From G963665085 sp963665085 (GTDB lineage: Bacteria > Bacteroidota > Bacteroidia > Bacteroidales > JAAAOM01): a stretch of 64,000 nucleotides of DNA. The stretch is from positions 1,860,001-1,924,000 of the forward strand of contig CAXXXS010000001.1 in assembly GCA_963665085.2 (NCBI GenBank), written 5' to 3'. The notes under the pieces were generated by a model. The model searched no databases, was not told where the DNA came from, and worked only from the letters and a program-made list of their open reading frames with translations. Position numbers and translations under genes: made by a program. This document shows, piece after piece, positions 43,679 through 51,819 of the stretch (positions are counted from its first letter, which is position 1; each line of letters starts with the position of its first letter).

Positions 43679-44412
43679 GACATGCCGAATTATTTGCTGG
43701 AATTGGCGGATTTAGCCTGGCTGCCAAGTGGATGAATTGGGAAAATGTATTCCAGGTTGAAAAAGATGAATGGTGTAGAAATAAATTGAAAATGAATTTC
43801 AGAGGAACTAACATATATGGCGACATTAAAGACTTCAAGGGGACAAAATACAAAGGACAAATCGATGTCCTATCAGGTGGTTTTCCCTGCCAGCCTTTCA
43901 GTGTCTCCGGGCAGCGAAAAGGCAAGGATGATGACCGTTATCTCTGGCCTGAGATGTATAGGGTATGCAAAGAAATCAGGCCTCGATTTATCGTGGCTGA
44001 AAACGTTCCTGGTATCATCGGTATGGAACTCGACAAGGTGCTTACTGACCTGGAGAATGAAAACTACACCTGCTGGCCGCCCTTTGTTATTCCTGCATGT
44101 GCAGTCGGTGCAGACCATCGACGGGACAGGGTTTGGATTATTGCCTACGCCAATGGCAACGGATTCAAAACACTTTTACATGGTAACAAGACGAACCGCC
44201 AAAAGAAGGGAAGAGCATCAGATAAATGTTATTCACACATTATTACTGCGGAGCAATTTGAGGAAAGCTTTGCTGAATCCTTATTACTCCATAACAAGGA
44301 TGGGCTTCCCCCGACAATGGATGTTATGAATGCTTTGAAAGCTTCAGGAAATGCTATAGTACCACAAATTGCATATACAATATTTAAACATATTGAGATG
44401 ATTTTAAACTGA
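43669..44412 (+). CDS. DNA (cytosine-5) methyltransferase, short form
   Basis: This 247-aa C5 methyltransferase shows motif I FAGIGGFSLAAKWM and motif IV GGFPCQPFSVSGQ with the catalytic Cys. Motif VI is AENVPG, motif VIII RRDRVWIIA and motif X ASGNAIVPQIAYTIFKHI. It is shorter than most family members because the target-recognition region is small. No restriction endonuclease lies beside it, so it probably protects the element's own DNA from host restriction. It is wedged between paralogous beta-domain genes and overlaps the upstream one by 10 bp. Confidence 0.92.
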   Translation: MRIRHAELFAGIGGFSLAAKWMNWENVFQVEKDEWCRNKLKMNFRGTNIYGDIKDFKGTKYKGQIDVLSGGFPCQPFSVSGQRKGKDDDRYLWPEMYRVCKEIRPRFIVAENVPGIIGMELDKVLTDLENENYTCWPPFVIPACAVGADHRRDRVWIIAYANGNGFKTLLHGNKTNRQKKGRASDKCYSHIITAEQFEESFAESLLLHNKDGLPPTMDVMNALKASGNAIVPQIAYTIFKHIEMILN

Positions 44413-44417
44413 ATACC

Positions 44418-45248
44418 ATGCTAACACTACATCAATATTATCAACAAGTACTTAAGGAAATCGAAAAGCAACAAATCATCGAAATCACCATTCCGGGAGC
44501 CGGTCAAATGGTTTCCTTTGATACTGATACACTAACGTCAATGCATGATGTTATTGGGATTGCACTTATCAATCCAAACCCTAAAACAGCTGGGCACGGC
44601 ACTTTGAGATTAAGGATTGGTGATAAGGAAATATTACCTTCCGGTTTTCATGCCGATTTAATTACTAAATACAATCATGGTGATGTGGATGCCAAGGTTG
44701 AGTTTGGTTTTAAAGAGTATATTTTCCCAGTTAAAACAGAAGCAAAAGGCAAGCCTGTGCGGATAAATTATACTGAGCCGTCCAATGGTAGTAATGGTAA
44801 GTTGTTTTTGTATTTGCTTGGAAAGAACACTAGTTCGAATTTTTGTATCCCAAACTACAGGTTCCAGGTTATTGGTTTCACAATTCCCAAAGGAAGCTCT
44901 GATAGTGATGTAGAAATACCTATTAACGAAAAAACACTACAAAGTCATAACAAAGTTGCCGGGGCTTTTTTCCTTGGAAATACCAACCGATTAAAGCAGG
45001 TTAAACTTTGTATTGATGAAACATCTGTCTTTCCTGAAGGAATGATAGGACAACTCGTTACAAAAGAGATTATTGATGCTGATACCATTTCAAACGGCAT
45101 TTTTTCAAAACATTTGATACCATTTACCTACCTGCTTCACCCATGCGATTTAAGAGCCAAAAACTCAAAAATTGAAGGCGAAATAATAGTTACTCCCATT
45201 CAGGACAAAGATTATAAAGTTTATCTCTACCTCTTAACAACAGTATAA
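44418..45248 (+). CDS. Tandem beta-domain protein (two fused copies)
   Basis: This 276-aa protein has two domains of about 135 residues. The first (IIEITIPGAGQMVSF; HGTLRLRIGDKEILPSGFHADLI; EPSNGSNGKLFLYLLGK) is clearly paralogous to the proteins at 42885 and 43265. The second (FTIPKGSSDSDVEIPI; LKQVKLCIDETSVFPEGMIGQLV; YKVYLYLLTTV) is a more distant copy. A tandem pair of such barrels would resemble a double-barrel capsid protomer. It overlaps the next gene by 1 bp. Confidence 0.55.
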   Translation: MLTLHQYYQQVLKEIEKQQIIEITIPGAGQMVSFDTDTLTSMHDVIGIALINPNPKTAGHGTLRLRIGDKEILPSGFHADLITKYNHGDVDAKVEFGFKEYIFPVKTEAKGKPVRINYTEPSNGSNGKLFLYLLGKNTSSNFCIPNYRFQVIGFTIPKGSSDSDVEIPINEKTLQSHNKVAGAFFLGNTNRLKQVKLCIDETSVFPEGMIGQLVTKEIIDADTISNGIFSKHLIPFTYLLHPCDLRAKNSKIEGEIIVTPIQDKDYKVYLYLLTTV

Positions 45249-45682
45249 TGATTTGCGAAAATGAATACATACATATCATTGATTTACCGGATGCTCAAAA
45301 CAACGTTTTGGTCAACATCCCCCTAAAAGATGAGATTGATATCGTAAAAGGCATTTTTGCAGTGGCTTACATTCCGGTTAATGGAGCAATAGGATTTAAT
45401 GGATTTAAGGAAGAAGGTCAGTTTAAATCAGGATTGATTTCATTGCTTTTCAGTAGTTGCGAGATGGTTTATTCAGTTCCTCTCCATTTTCAGTGTTTGC
45501 AAGGTTTTACAAAAAGTGAAGAAAATAATTTCAATGCCAACAAGCAGCTTTTATTAAACCCTTTACCTATCTACAAGAAAGTAGAACCCAATACCTACCT
45601 GAAAATCATATACAGGGATTCGCTTTCAGCCTTTCGATTTAAGCATAATATCAAACTCATACTAACCTATATCGATAAATAA
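45248..45682 (+). CDS. Probable divergent beta-domain protein
   Basis: This 144-aa protein is predicted to be mostly strands (YIHIIDLPDAQNNVLVNIPL; DIVKGIFAVAYIPVNGAIGFNGF; NIKLILTYIDK). The order of blocks loosely parallels the beta-domain family upstream (VGVVLF against VKGIFAVAYI; final LYL against LILTYI), so it may be a distant member. Function unknown. Confidence 0.45.
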   Translation: MICENEYIHIIDLPDAQNNVLVNIPLKDEIDIVKGIFAVAYIPVNGAIGFNGFKEEGQFKSGLISLLFSSCEMVYSVPLHFQCLQGFTKSEENNFNANKQLLLNPLPIYKKVEPNTYLKIIYRDSLSAFRFKHNIKLILTYIDK

Positions 45683-45683
45683 T

Positions 45684-46178
45684 ATGTATGGAACAAACGA
45701 CATATTGCAAAACATTATAAGGCAATCGGTAAAAGGTTACAGCGATTGGCAGATAGAACCGATATGGATTTCAATTGAAAATAATGAGAAAGAAATCAAT
45801 CGAATTGAAATATTGCCGGAAATTGGACAGGTCGGCTCTCAAATGTACAGGGAAGTATCAAAAACAATAAACCTGAACAATGATATACTTATCCTTACCA
45901 ACAAAGAATTGGATATTCCCCTAAATGCTACGCTAACTTTAGAATCACACGGTAATCTCTTTACCATTACCAAAGCCGAGTTTGAAGTGATTACATTTCA
46001 TAAGTTTCAGACATTTTCCAGATACTTGAAAATCCATTTAAAGGATTATGGTAACTACATTCCTTTTCAGCTTAAATTTTTAAGGGTATCCCCAAAATTG
46101 ATTTCTGGTTTTTCTCATCATCACCATGGTTTCAAGCATGGACATGACAGAAATTGTAATTCCCAACACAATAACTAA
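45684..46178 (+). CDS. Strand-rich protein with His-rich tail
   Basis: This 164-aa protein is beta-rich, with a C-terminal His/Gly stretch (GFSHHHHGFKHGHDRNC) that should bind transition metals. Its size and position suggest another structural component of the beta-protein cluster. No family recognised. The His run is natural sequence, not a tag artefact, since it continues into irregular residues and lies in an operon. Confidence 0.45.
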   Translation: MYGTNDILQNIIRQSVKGYSDWQIEPIWISIENNEKEINRIEILPEIGQVGSQMYREVSKTINLNNDILILTNKELDIPLNATLTLESHGNLFTITKAEFEVITFHKFQTFSRYLKIHLKDYGNYIPFQLKFLRVSPKLISGFSHHHHGFKHGHDRNCNSQHNN

Positions 46179-46190
46179 AACCGGAACAAA

Positions 46191-47228
46191 ATGATTGAAC
46201 TGAACAAAATAGACGAAATAGCCAACAGGTTAAGGCAATATGAGCTGGACAAGAAACCAAGGTATTTTAACCTGAAATACATTAACCAGGCTTTCGAGGA
46301 TCCTCAGTTAATAGCAGAACGAATATCCGGTGAAAAGGAATTTCGAAACCGGGTGAATGAAGCCATTAATACATACAAGGCAGATAAAATTATTATTGAA
46401 GAGTTCAATCAAAAAGCCAAGAGTGTCAAGGAGCCTGTCAGTGTTGTTGAAATTTCGGTCAATAGTGGATATACGATAACACTTCCACCCAACCATTATT
46501 CCAATCAACGAAGGGAAGAGCCAAAACCTAACCTTACTCCAAAAGAACCCGGTAGTTCAAATCCACTGGATATGTTTGGCGGGCTTGATGGATTTAAGCA
46601 GGAAATTAGAAGCGAGATTGCAAAGGAATATCAACTGCTGAAGGAACAGGATGAAAAGAAAAAACTGGTTGAAGAAAACGAGCGGTTAAAAGTTGACAAT
46701 AAAGAACTACAGGAGGACAATACAAAGCTGTACGAACTCAATGAAGAACTTTCTGAAAAAGTGAAAGACCTGCAAAAGTACATTCCTGAAAACCTAAAAA
46801 TAGGCAACCTGAGTGTAACCAAAGTACTGGGTTCAATATTAGGCACAGCAACCGAAGCAATGGTAAAAAACATTGTAGTGAAGCGCCCGGAAAAGGTAAA
46901 AGACATCATTGGTGAAACAGCATTTGAACAGCTCTCCGGTTTGGTTGGTAATGACGATGAGTTAGAAGATTTAGCAATTGACAGTTCTCAGTTGCAGGAT
47001 GTACAGCCTTTAAATGGAATAGATAACAAAGATGCCCAGGAAAACCCAGTAGTGAATGCTATCAGTCAAATCAATGCGAACCTTCCGGTAAATCAACTAT
47101 CCAAGGTACAAATGATTTACTACCATCTGCTGAACGATGATGAAAGCCTGGATGAAGAAAAACTGGATGACCTGGTAAGTTTTATTCGGGAAAATGAAAA
47201 TACTGATGAAAAACCGGACGATGAATAA
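46191..47228 (+). CDS. Coiled-coil protein
   Basis: This 345-aa protein has an N-terminal helical region and a proline-rich linker (PNLTPKEPGSSNPLD). A coiled coil follows at about 140-200 (IAKEYQLLKEQDEKKKLVEENERLKVDNKELQEDN). The C-terminal part is helical and acidic. It contains FGGLDGF before the coiled coil. It may be a scaffold, spacer or adaptor protein; no family is recognised. Confidence 0.5.
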   Translation: MIELNKIDEIANRLRQYELDKKPRYFNLKYINQAFEDPQLIAERISGEKEFRNRVNEAINTYKADKIIIEEFNQKAKSVKEPVSVVEISVNSGYTITLPPNHYSNQRREEPKPNLTPKEPGSSNPLDMFGGLDGFKQEIRSEIAKEYQLLKEQDEKKKLVEENERLKVDNKELQEDNTKLYELNEELSEKVKDLQKYIPENLKIGNLSVTKVLGSILGTATEAMVKNIVVKRPEKVKDIIGETAFEQLSGLVGNDDELEDLAIDSSQLQDVQPLNGIDNKDAQENPVVNAISQINANLPVNQLSKVQMIYYHLLNDDESLDEEKLDDLVSFIRENENTDEKPDDE

Positions 47229-47245
47229 ACTTAAAATACACGAGT

Positions 47246-47434
47246 ATGGAAAAGTACACACCCAATTTTAAAATTGTAGCCAATTCACCTGAAGAGGCCG
47301 CTGAAATAAGCAACATGTTTATTAATATGATGAACTACATGCCCAATGATAAACTGGTGAAAGCTGCCAAAAAAGTAAATAAAGACCCGGTTAAGAAGGT
47401 CACTAAAATGAGTAAATACATCACGTTATTATGA
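47246..47434 (+). CDS. Small protein of unknown function
   Basis: The 62-aa protein has FKIVANSPEEAAEISNMFINMMNYMP followed by a Lys-rich end. It overlaps the next gene by 4 bp, the usual coupling in this operon. Nothing further can be said. Confidence 0.45.
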   Translation: MEKYTPNFKIVANSPEEAAEISNMFINMMNYMPNDKLVKAAKKVNKDPVKKVTKMSKYITLL

Positions 47435-48270
47435 TTCCTGCTGCCTACATAGCAAAAAAAATAGCCAGTAAAAAGGCGGTTCCTGAGCAGATTACTCAGC
47501 AACCAGAAGATGGTTTGGATGAAGTGAAGGAAAAAGCCATCACCATTGGTTTGGGTGCTTTAGGTATTGGCGTTGCATATTTAGTAGGCAGGAAAATTTT
47601 TAAAAACCTCCGTGAGAAGCGTACTGAAAGGCGTTTCACCGAGGAATCACAGCAAGCTTTACTTTTAAGGTCTGCAATGAACCCTTCTGGCGCTTCATGG
47701 CTCATTTGGATGGATGGTACCAAGGAAGAAACCATTTTCAATATTGCAGCACAAATAAACAATTTCAAAAAGGTACAACAGGATTACCAGAACCTTTACA
47801 ACCGTTCCTTAATTAAGGACTTGCAGAAAGAATTGGACACTGATGATTATACGAAGTTTATGAACATCATTAACTCCGGTGGCATTCAAAACTCCAATGT
47901 TGAAGGTGGTTCAGGAGTGGACTACAGCTCACAAACCGAACTTACGGAAAGCTCAGTTAAAGGAAAGGTTATCCTCATTGAAAAGGGCACTAAGATTTAT
48001 GAAAAGTTTACCTGGTACCCGTTTGGGAGTGTAAAAAAAATCGAACCCTTTTATTTCATTAACCATGTAGCTACCGGGAATATTAAAAAGTTGAATATTG
48101 GATACGGTATGACCGTTCCATTTGTCGAAACACGGATTAAGACGGCTGAGGGTAGTGTAAAGACCATTTATATACCTCAGAACGATGTGAAACTGGTATC
48201 AAATGAAGACTTTACTGCTCAATACAGGGACAAATACACAAAACTCATATTCAGAGACGATGACTTTTAA
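47431..48270 (+). CDS. Membrane-anchored protein
   Basis: This 279-aa protein has one membrane segment at about 34-52 (AITIGLGALGIGVAYLVGRKIF), followed by a basic patch (LREKRTERRF) and a mixed domain ending in strands (KVILIEKGTKIYEKFTWYPFGSVKKIEPFYFI; TIYIPQNDVKLV). The second half may be an SH3-like or small beta domain. It overlaps the muralytic gene by 11 bp. Possibly a virion membrane protein. Confidence 0.5.
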   Translation: MIPAAYIAKKIASKKAVPEQITQQPEDGLDEVKEKAITIGLGALGIGVAYLVGRKIFKNLREKRTERRFTEESQQALLLRSAMNPSGASWLIWMDGTKEETIFNIAAQINNFKKVQQDYQNLYNRSLIKDLQKELDTDDYTKFMNIINSGGIQNSNVEGGSGVDYSSQTELTESSVKGKVILIEKGTKIYEKFTWYPFGSVKKIEPFYFINHVATGNIKKLNIGYGMTVPFVETRIKTAEGSVKTIYIPQNDVKLVSNEDFTAQYRDKYTKLIFRDDDF

Positions 48271-48808
48271 TAAAAACATAGGGTTAGGTGTTGGTATTGG
48301 CGTAGGGGTTATCGGATTGGTAGCCCTTATTGTCAAAGAGAAAGACCATATAGCAGACTTTCTTCCGGTGTTTAGTAATTTCTTTGGAGGTTCCGAAGTG
48401 CTGGTAGGTTATCCCAGGGGTATCAGAAATAATAATCCGGGAAATATAGAAAAGACCACAACCCTTTGGAGAGGTGAAATGCCGCACTTCCAAAATACCG
48501 ATGGTCGGTTCAAACAATTCTACAATTATGCCTATGGTGTTCGGGCTGCTATTCTAAATATTAAGGCTTACTTCAAAAAAGGCTATAAAACTCCCCGGCA
48601 AATCATCAACCGCTGGGCACCTCCGGGAGAAAACAATACTGAGAACTACATACGATTCGTTTCGAAATACACTGGGGTACCTGAAAACAATCCTGTCCCT
48701 TTTGATAAGCGAACCATTCAGAAGTTAATTGAAGCCATTATCATTAAGGAGAATGGCAAATTATACCTAAACCAAACCGATTTTGATAAAGCCTGGCAAC
48801 TAGCATGA
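48260..48808 (+). CDS. P5-like membrane-anchored muralytic virion protein
   Basis: This 182-aa protein starts at the ATG at 48260 (MTFNKNIGLG). A membrane helix at 7-26 (IGLGVGIGVGVIGLVALIV) is followed by a domain with RGIRNNNPGNIEKTTTLWRG (53-72), YAYGVRAAILNIKAYF (91-105) and INRWAPPGENNTENYI (116-131). That pattern belongs to proteins annotated as structural protein P5 or phage muramidase-like proteins in Bacteroidota. The likely role is local peptidoglycan cutting during genome entry, distinct from the amidase endolysin. It supports a viral origin for the operon. Confidence 0.7.
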   Translation: MTFNKNIGLGVGIGVGVIGLVALIVKEKDHIADFLPVFSNFFGGSEVLVGYPRGIRNNNPGNIEKTTTLWRGEMPHFQNTDGRFKQFYNYAYGVRAAILNIKAYFKKGYKTPRQIINRWAPPGENNTENYIRFVSKYTGVPENNPVPFDKRTIQKLIEAIIIKENGKLYLNQTDFDKAWQLA

Positions 48809-49059
48809 TTAGATTATTCAAATATGATAAATGCAGCGAATATGCTGATTTCCCTAACGACTTGTTCAGGCGGACTGATATTACAATGAGTTTCATTCAT
48901 AACGAGGACAAAGTTATTATTGACAACCAGAGTTTTAAACTTTCCACAGCTCTCTATATTCAAGGATGTGGTTCTCCTTCAAATAGTGTAGAAACTTCGC
49001 TTTTTATAAAGCTCAAAACCAATATCAAACTGGCATTACAAAACCTTTTAAGTTGCTAA
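48805..49059 (+). CDS. Small protein of unknown function
   Basis: This 84-aa protein overlaps the P5-like gene by 4 bp (ATGA). It is strand-rich (ITMSFIHNEDKVIIDNQSFKLSTALYI) with two Cys near the ends. No family recognised. Confidence 0.45.
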   Translation: MIRLFKYDKCSEYADFPNDLFRRTDITMSFIHNEDKVIIDNQSFKLSTALYIQGCGSPSNSVETSLFIKLKTNIKLALQNLLSC

Positions 49060-49060
49060 A

Positions 49061-49417
49061 ATGGATTTTAAGTATTTCAACATAAACAACAATAGTACAC
49101 TTGAAGATATAAAGATTCAGTACCGAAACTTATCCAAAAAGTATCATCCGGATATGGGAGGCGATACTTCCATCTTCCAGCAAGTCAACCTAGAATACAG
49201 GAAGGCACTTGAACTTTTAAAACATAAAGCTTATCAGCAAAAGGACACTAACCTTTTTAAAATCATTAATGAGCATTTATACAGCATTGATAACTACATC
49301 AAAAAACTCAATGTACCAGAACCATTCAAGCCCGCAATTTCATATCTGGTTGAAAGGGGAATTAACGAATTGGGAAAAGTAATCACCTCAAAACTGAACA
49401 AAGATGCAACTAACTAA
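49061..49417 (+). CDS. Small J-domain protein
   Basis: This 118-aa protein begins with a J domain: FNINNNSTLEDIKIQYRNLSKKYHPDMGGDTSIFQQVNLEYRKALELL. The invariant HPD tripeptide (about residues 28-30) stimulates ATP hydrolysis by DnaK. The rest is a short helical tail without the zinc or substrate domains of DnaJ. Virus-encoded J proteins recruit host Hsp70 for replication or assembly, a likely role here. Confidence 0.82.
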   Translation: MDFKYFNINNNSTLEDIKIQYRNLSKKYHPDMGGDTSIFQQVNLEYRKALELLKHKAYQQKDTNLFKIINEHLYSIDNYIKKLNVPEPFKPAISYLVERGINELGKVITSKLNKDATN

Positions 49418-49706
49418 AACAGCTAAAATATTGATAACAACAGGGGCTACCTTACTGACCAGTGCTTTGTTTTTTGGTCGAAAAGCCAAAGCATCTTCAC
49501 TCAATCAGTATACCATTCCATCCCAGGAAACTACAACAAGTGGAGCCTCAATTATCACAAACCATGATACGGTTTACGATTATAAATACGAAAAAGGAAG
49601 ATGGTATACCCGAAAAAAAGGTTCAAATCAATGGATTGATATGCAAACCGCCCTTAATCCACAAGCTTATCAATTAGCAGTATCCAGGCTACAAAAATAT
49701 GTTTAA
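49404..49706 (+). CDS. Small membrane-anchored protein
   Basis: This 100-aa protein has one N-terminal membrane or signal helix (ILITTGATLLTSALFFG) followed by a short polar domain (YDYKYEKGRWYTRKKGSNQWIDMQ). It overlaps the J-domain gene by 14 bp. Family unknown. Confidence 0.5.
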   Translation: MQLTKTAKILITTGATLLTSALFFGRKAKASSLNQYTIPSQETTTSGASIITNHDTVYDYKYEKGRWYTRKKGSNQWIDMQTALNPQAYQLAVSRLQKYV

Positions 49707-49723
49707 CAATAAATCATTTTACC

Positions 49724-49900
49724 ATGGCAACAAAAAGAAGAAAAACCCGAAAGTCAGCAACCAGAACAACCAAAAGCAAAATAAGTAAACAAGGTTCCGA
49801 AATTATGCGAATAGCAAAGCGCATTCGCAAAGCCAATCCACGCAAAAAATGGCAAACCTGTGTGAAAGAAGCTGGTAAAGAATTCAAGAAAAAACACTAA
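49724..49900 (+). CDS. Very basic 58-aa protein
   Basis: It begins MATKRRKTRKSATRTTKSK and ends RKKWQTCVKEAGKEFKKKH, with about 40 percent Lys plus Arg. Such small basic proteins condense nucleic acid inside virions or cores. The KKWQTCVKEAGKEFKK part looks like a short helix found in other virus-like basic proteins, from memory only. It lies 17 bp after the membrane gene and 4 bp before the N6 methyltransferase. Confidence 0.6.
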   Translation: MATKRRKTRKSATRTTKSKISKQGSEIMRIAKRIRKANPRKKWQTCVKEAGKEFKKKH

Positions 49901-49904
49901 GGAA

Positions 49905-50663
49905 ATGAACCAGTTCCAACTAAATAAAAAGATTGAATATTTCATTAAGGCAAAGGATAGCAAAAAGGAAAACTATTCACAGGAGGATATTGCCTTTATT
50001 AATCAATATGAGGGAGCTGGTGGGCAAGGCACAAAAGGGGCAAAAGGTGAAGGAGTTCTTTATGAGTTTTATACACCTGATTTTGTTTGTGAATTGATGT
50101 ATAAACTTGCTGTACATTATGACTACTCAGGTGGTTCAATCCTTGAACCATCCATTGCCACAGGAAGAATTATCAAACCATTCCCCGATAAAAGCAAAGT
50201 AGTGGGTTTCGAGATTAATCCAATTACCAAACGGATTGCTGAAATTACCTATCCAAAGGCAACCATTTATGAAGGGTATTTTGAAACTGCCTTTCTGAAT
50301 CCACCCCGGTTCAGATCCAGAATACCAACAGGTCAGCTCACCTGGTTAGAACAGTATCCTTTCAGTTTGGTTATTGGCAATCCACCTTATGGGAAATACA
50401 AGAACCAGTATAGTTCTTACTTCCGAAAACCCAGGATGACACAAATTGAGATGTTCTTTATGTATTATGGTTTAATGCTTCTAAAGAAGGGCGGTTTATT
50501 GGTTTACCTGACAAGCAGTAACTTTTTAAGAAACGGCATAACCTATAATTCCGAAAAGAAAGAAATAGAACGAATTGCAAAAATGGTTGATGCATACCGA
50601 CTCCCACCTGTTTTTAAAAACTCGCAAGTACCAACCGATATTATCATTTTCAGGAGGAAATAA
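49905..50663 (+). CDS. N6-adenine DNA methyltransferase
   Basis: This 252-aa adenine-N6 methyltransferase has a motif I-like SILEPSIATGRII, VVGFEINP and the catalytic motif IV NPPYGKY. MLLKKGGLLVYLTSSNFLRNG follows. The target-recognition domain seems reduced. Together with the RadC-like, tag-bearing and helicase genes it resembles a split version of a large methylase-helicase protein such as phage P1 DarB. It probably protects DNA from restriction. Confidence 0.85.
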   Translation: MNQFQLNKKIEYFIKAKDSKKENYSQEDIAFINQYEGAGGQGTKGAKGEGVLYEFYTPDFVCELMYKLAVHYDYSGGSILEPSIATGRIIKPFPDKSKVVGFEINPITKRIAEITYPKATIYEGYFETAFLNPPRFRSRIPTGQLTWLEQYPFSLVIGNPPYGKYKNQYSSYFRKPRMTQIEMFFMYYGLMLLKKGGLLVYLTSSNFLRNGITYNSEKKEIERIAKMVDAYRLPPVFKNSQVPTDIIIFRRK

Positions 50664-50665
50664 AT

Positions 50666-51370
50666 ATGGCTAAATATCAGGAAGGAAAAGAAATATTGCT
50701 CTATGGAGTAGCTGAAAAGATTCAGGTGCCGGAAATAAGGGTGAGGTATAATAAAGGAAAGGAATTACCTAAAATCAAGGATAGTAAAAGCACCTATGAA
50801 CTGCTCAAAAAAATCTATGGAAGGGATATTTCCATTCAGGAACAAATGGTAATCCTTTTCTTTGATAATTCCTTAAATGTTCTGGGGTATTATAAACACA
50901 CTAAAGGTACACCTGTCGGGACAATGATTGATATACCTATGGTTCTTGGAATTACTGTTAAAGCAATGGCACGTTCTATTCTGCTTTCTCACAACCATCC
51001 ATCAAATAATCCGAATCCTTCAGAAGCTGACAGAAAAATCACGACCGATTTAAAGAATGCAGCAAAAGTTTTAAAGCTCAATTTACTCGACCATATCATT
51101 GTTACCAAAGATAACGGCTATTACTCAATAGCAGATACCGAAAGGATATTGGAAGGATTGGGAACAGCAGAACAAACCATTGAACAGCAGTTAAGACAAG
51201 AGATATTTGAGCAATTGAGTAAAGTCAATTCTTCCAATGCACCAGAAGTATTTAGGTTAATCCAGACCGAAAGCGGATACCGCAATATTGAGCAAAGAAT
51301 AATAAATCTTGTAATCCGTGATAGGATTACACCATCGGCTTCTATACCACAAATAGAGAATGAACTATAA
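50666..51370 (+). CDS. RadC-like JAB/MPN protein
   Basis: This 234-aa protein has a RadC-type JAB domain with the metal motif SHNHPSNNPNPSEAD (H109, H111, D122) and LLDHIIVTKDNGYYSIAD. The N-terminal helix-hairpin-helix part of chromosomal RadC is missing, and a helical C-terminal tail is added. RadC-like proteins are frequent on phages and integrative elements near anti-restriction genes. The biochemical role is unresolved. It shares its last base with the next gene's start. Confidence 0.85.
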   Translation: MAKYQEGKEILLYGVAEKIQVPEIRVRYNKGKELPKIKDSKSTYELLKKIYGRDISIQEQMVILFFDNSLNVLGYYKHTKGTPVGTMIDIPMVLGITVKAMARSILLSHNHPSNNPNPSEADRKITTDLKNAAKVLKLNLLDHIIVTKDNGYYSIADTERILEGLGTAEQTIEQQLRQEIFEQLSKVNSSNAPEVFRLIQTESGYRNIEQRIINLVIRDRITPSASIPQIENEL

Positions 51371-51816
51371 TGCAAAGAGATGCCACACAATGGAGAGCCC
51401 GCCTTGATGCAATTGAGCAAATAATTATTGAAGAAAAAGGCGGAGACCGGTCAGAGAAAAACAATTTTTCTGTACTGCTTAGAAACGGTATTGTACCCTC
51501 CGAACTAAAAAACCGCTACGATGAAGCATATAGGCAACACCTAAAAGCTTGGGTACAAAGTGGCAATGAGCAACCATTATCATTTTCAGAAATAACCCGC
51601 TTTAATACCTGGTTCCTAATCCACCCTGGAAAGGTTGCAGGAAAAGAAACTATCACGACAAGCAGGGAATTTCCTATTTCGGTAAAAGGTTCTGAAACCG
51701 ATATATTAAAAACTGTAAATAGAACAATTCAGCCTAAACCGAACAGTAGTAGGGCTAGGATAGTCAGGGCAAAAGCAGAAGCAAAACTAAAATTATTAAA
51801 CCTTTTAAAAGTCTGA
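51370..51816 (+). CDS. Small protein with a C-terminal tag shared with the helicase
   Basis: This 148-aa protein has a helical first half (TQWRARLDAIEQIIIEEKGG) and a segment SFSEITRFNTWFLIHPGKVAG that I associate with methylase/helicase partners of mobile elements. Its last 20 residues (ARIVRAKAEAKLKLLNLL) match the end of the 1302-aa helicase (RIAKVKAQAKLKLLQLL). The tag may direct both proteins to the same place, for example into the virion. Confidence 0.6.
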   Translation: MQRDATQWRARLDAIEQIIIEEKGGDRSEKNNFSVLLRNGIVPSELKNRYDEAYRQHLKAWVQSGNEQPLSFSEITRFNTWFLIHPGKVAGKETITTSREFPISVKGSETDILKTVNRTIQPKPNSSRARIVRAKAEAKLKLLNLLKV

Positions 51817-51819
51817 ATC

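Noticed and set aside
43669..44412. Restriction-modification system
   Set aside because: The C5 methyltransferase has no endonuclease neighbour; a solitary protective methylase is simpler.
46112..46160. His-rich tail as a cloning tag artefact
   Set aside because: The His residues are irregularly spaced, use mixed codons and end a natural operon gene.
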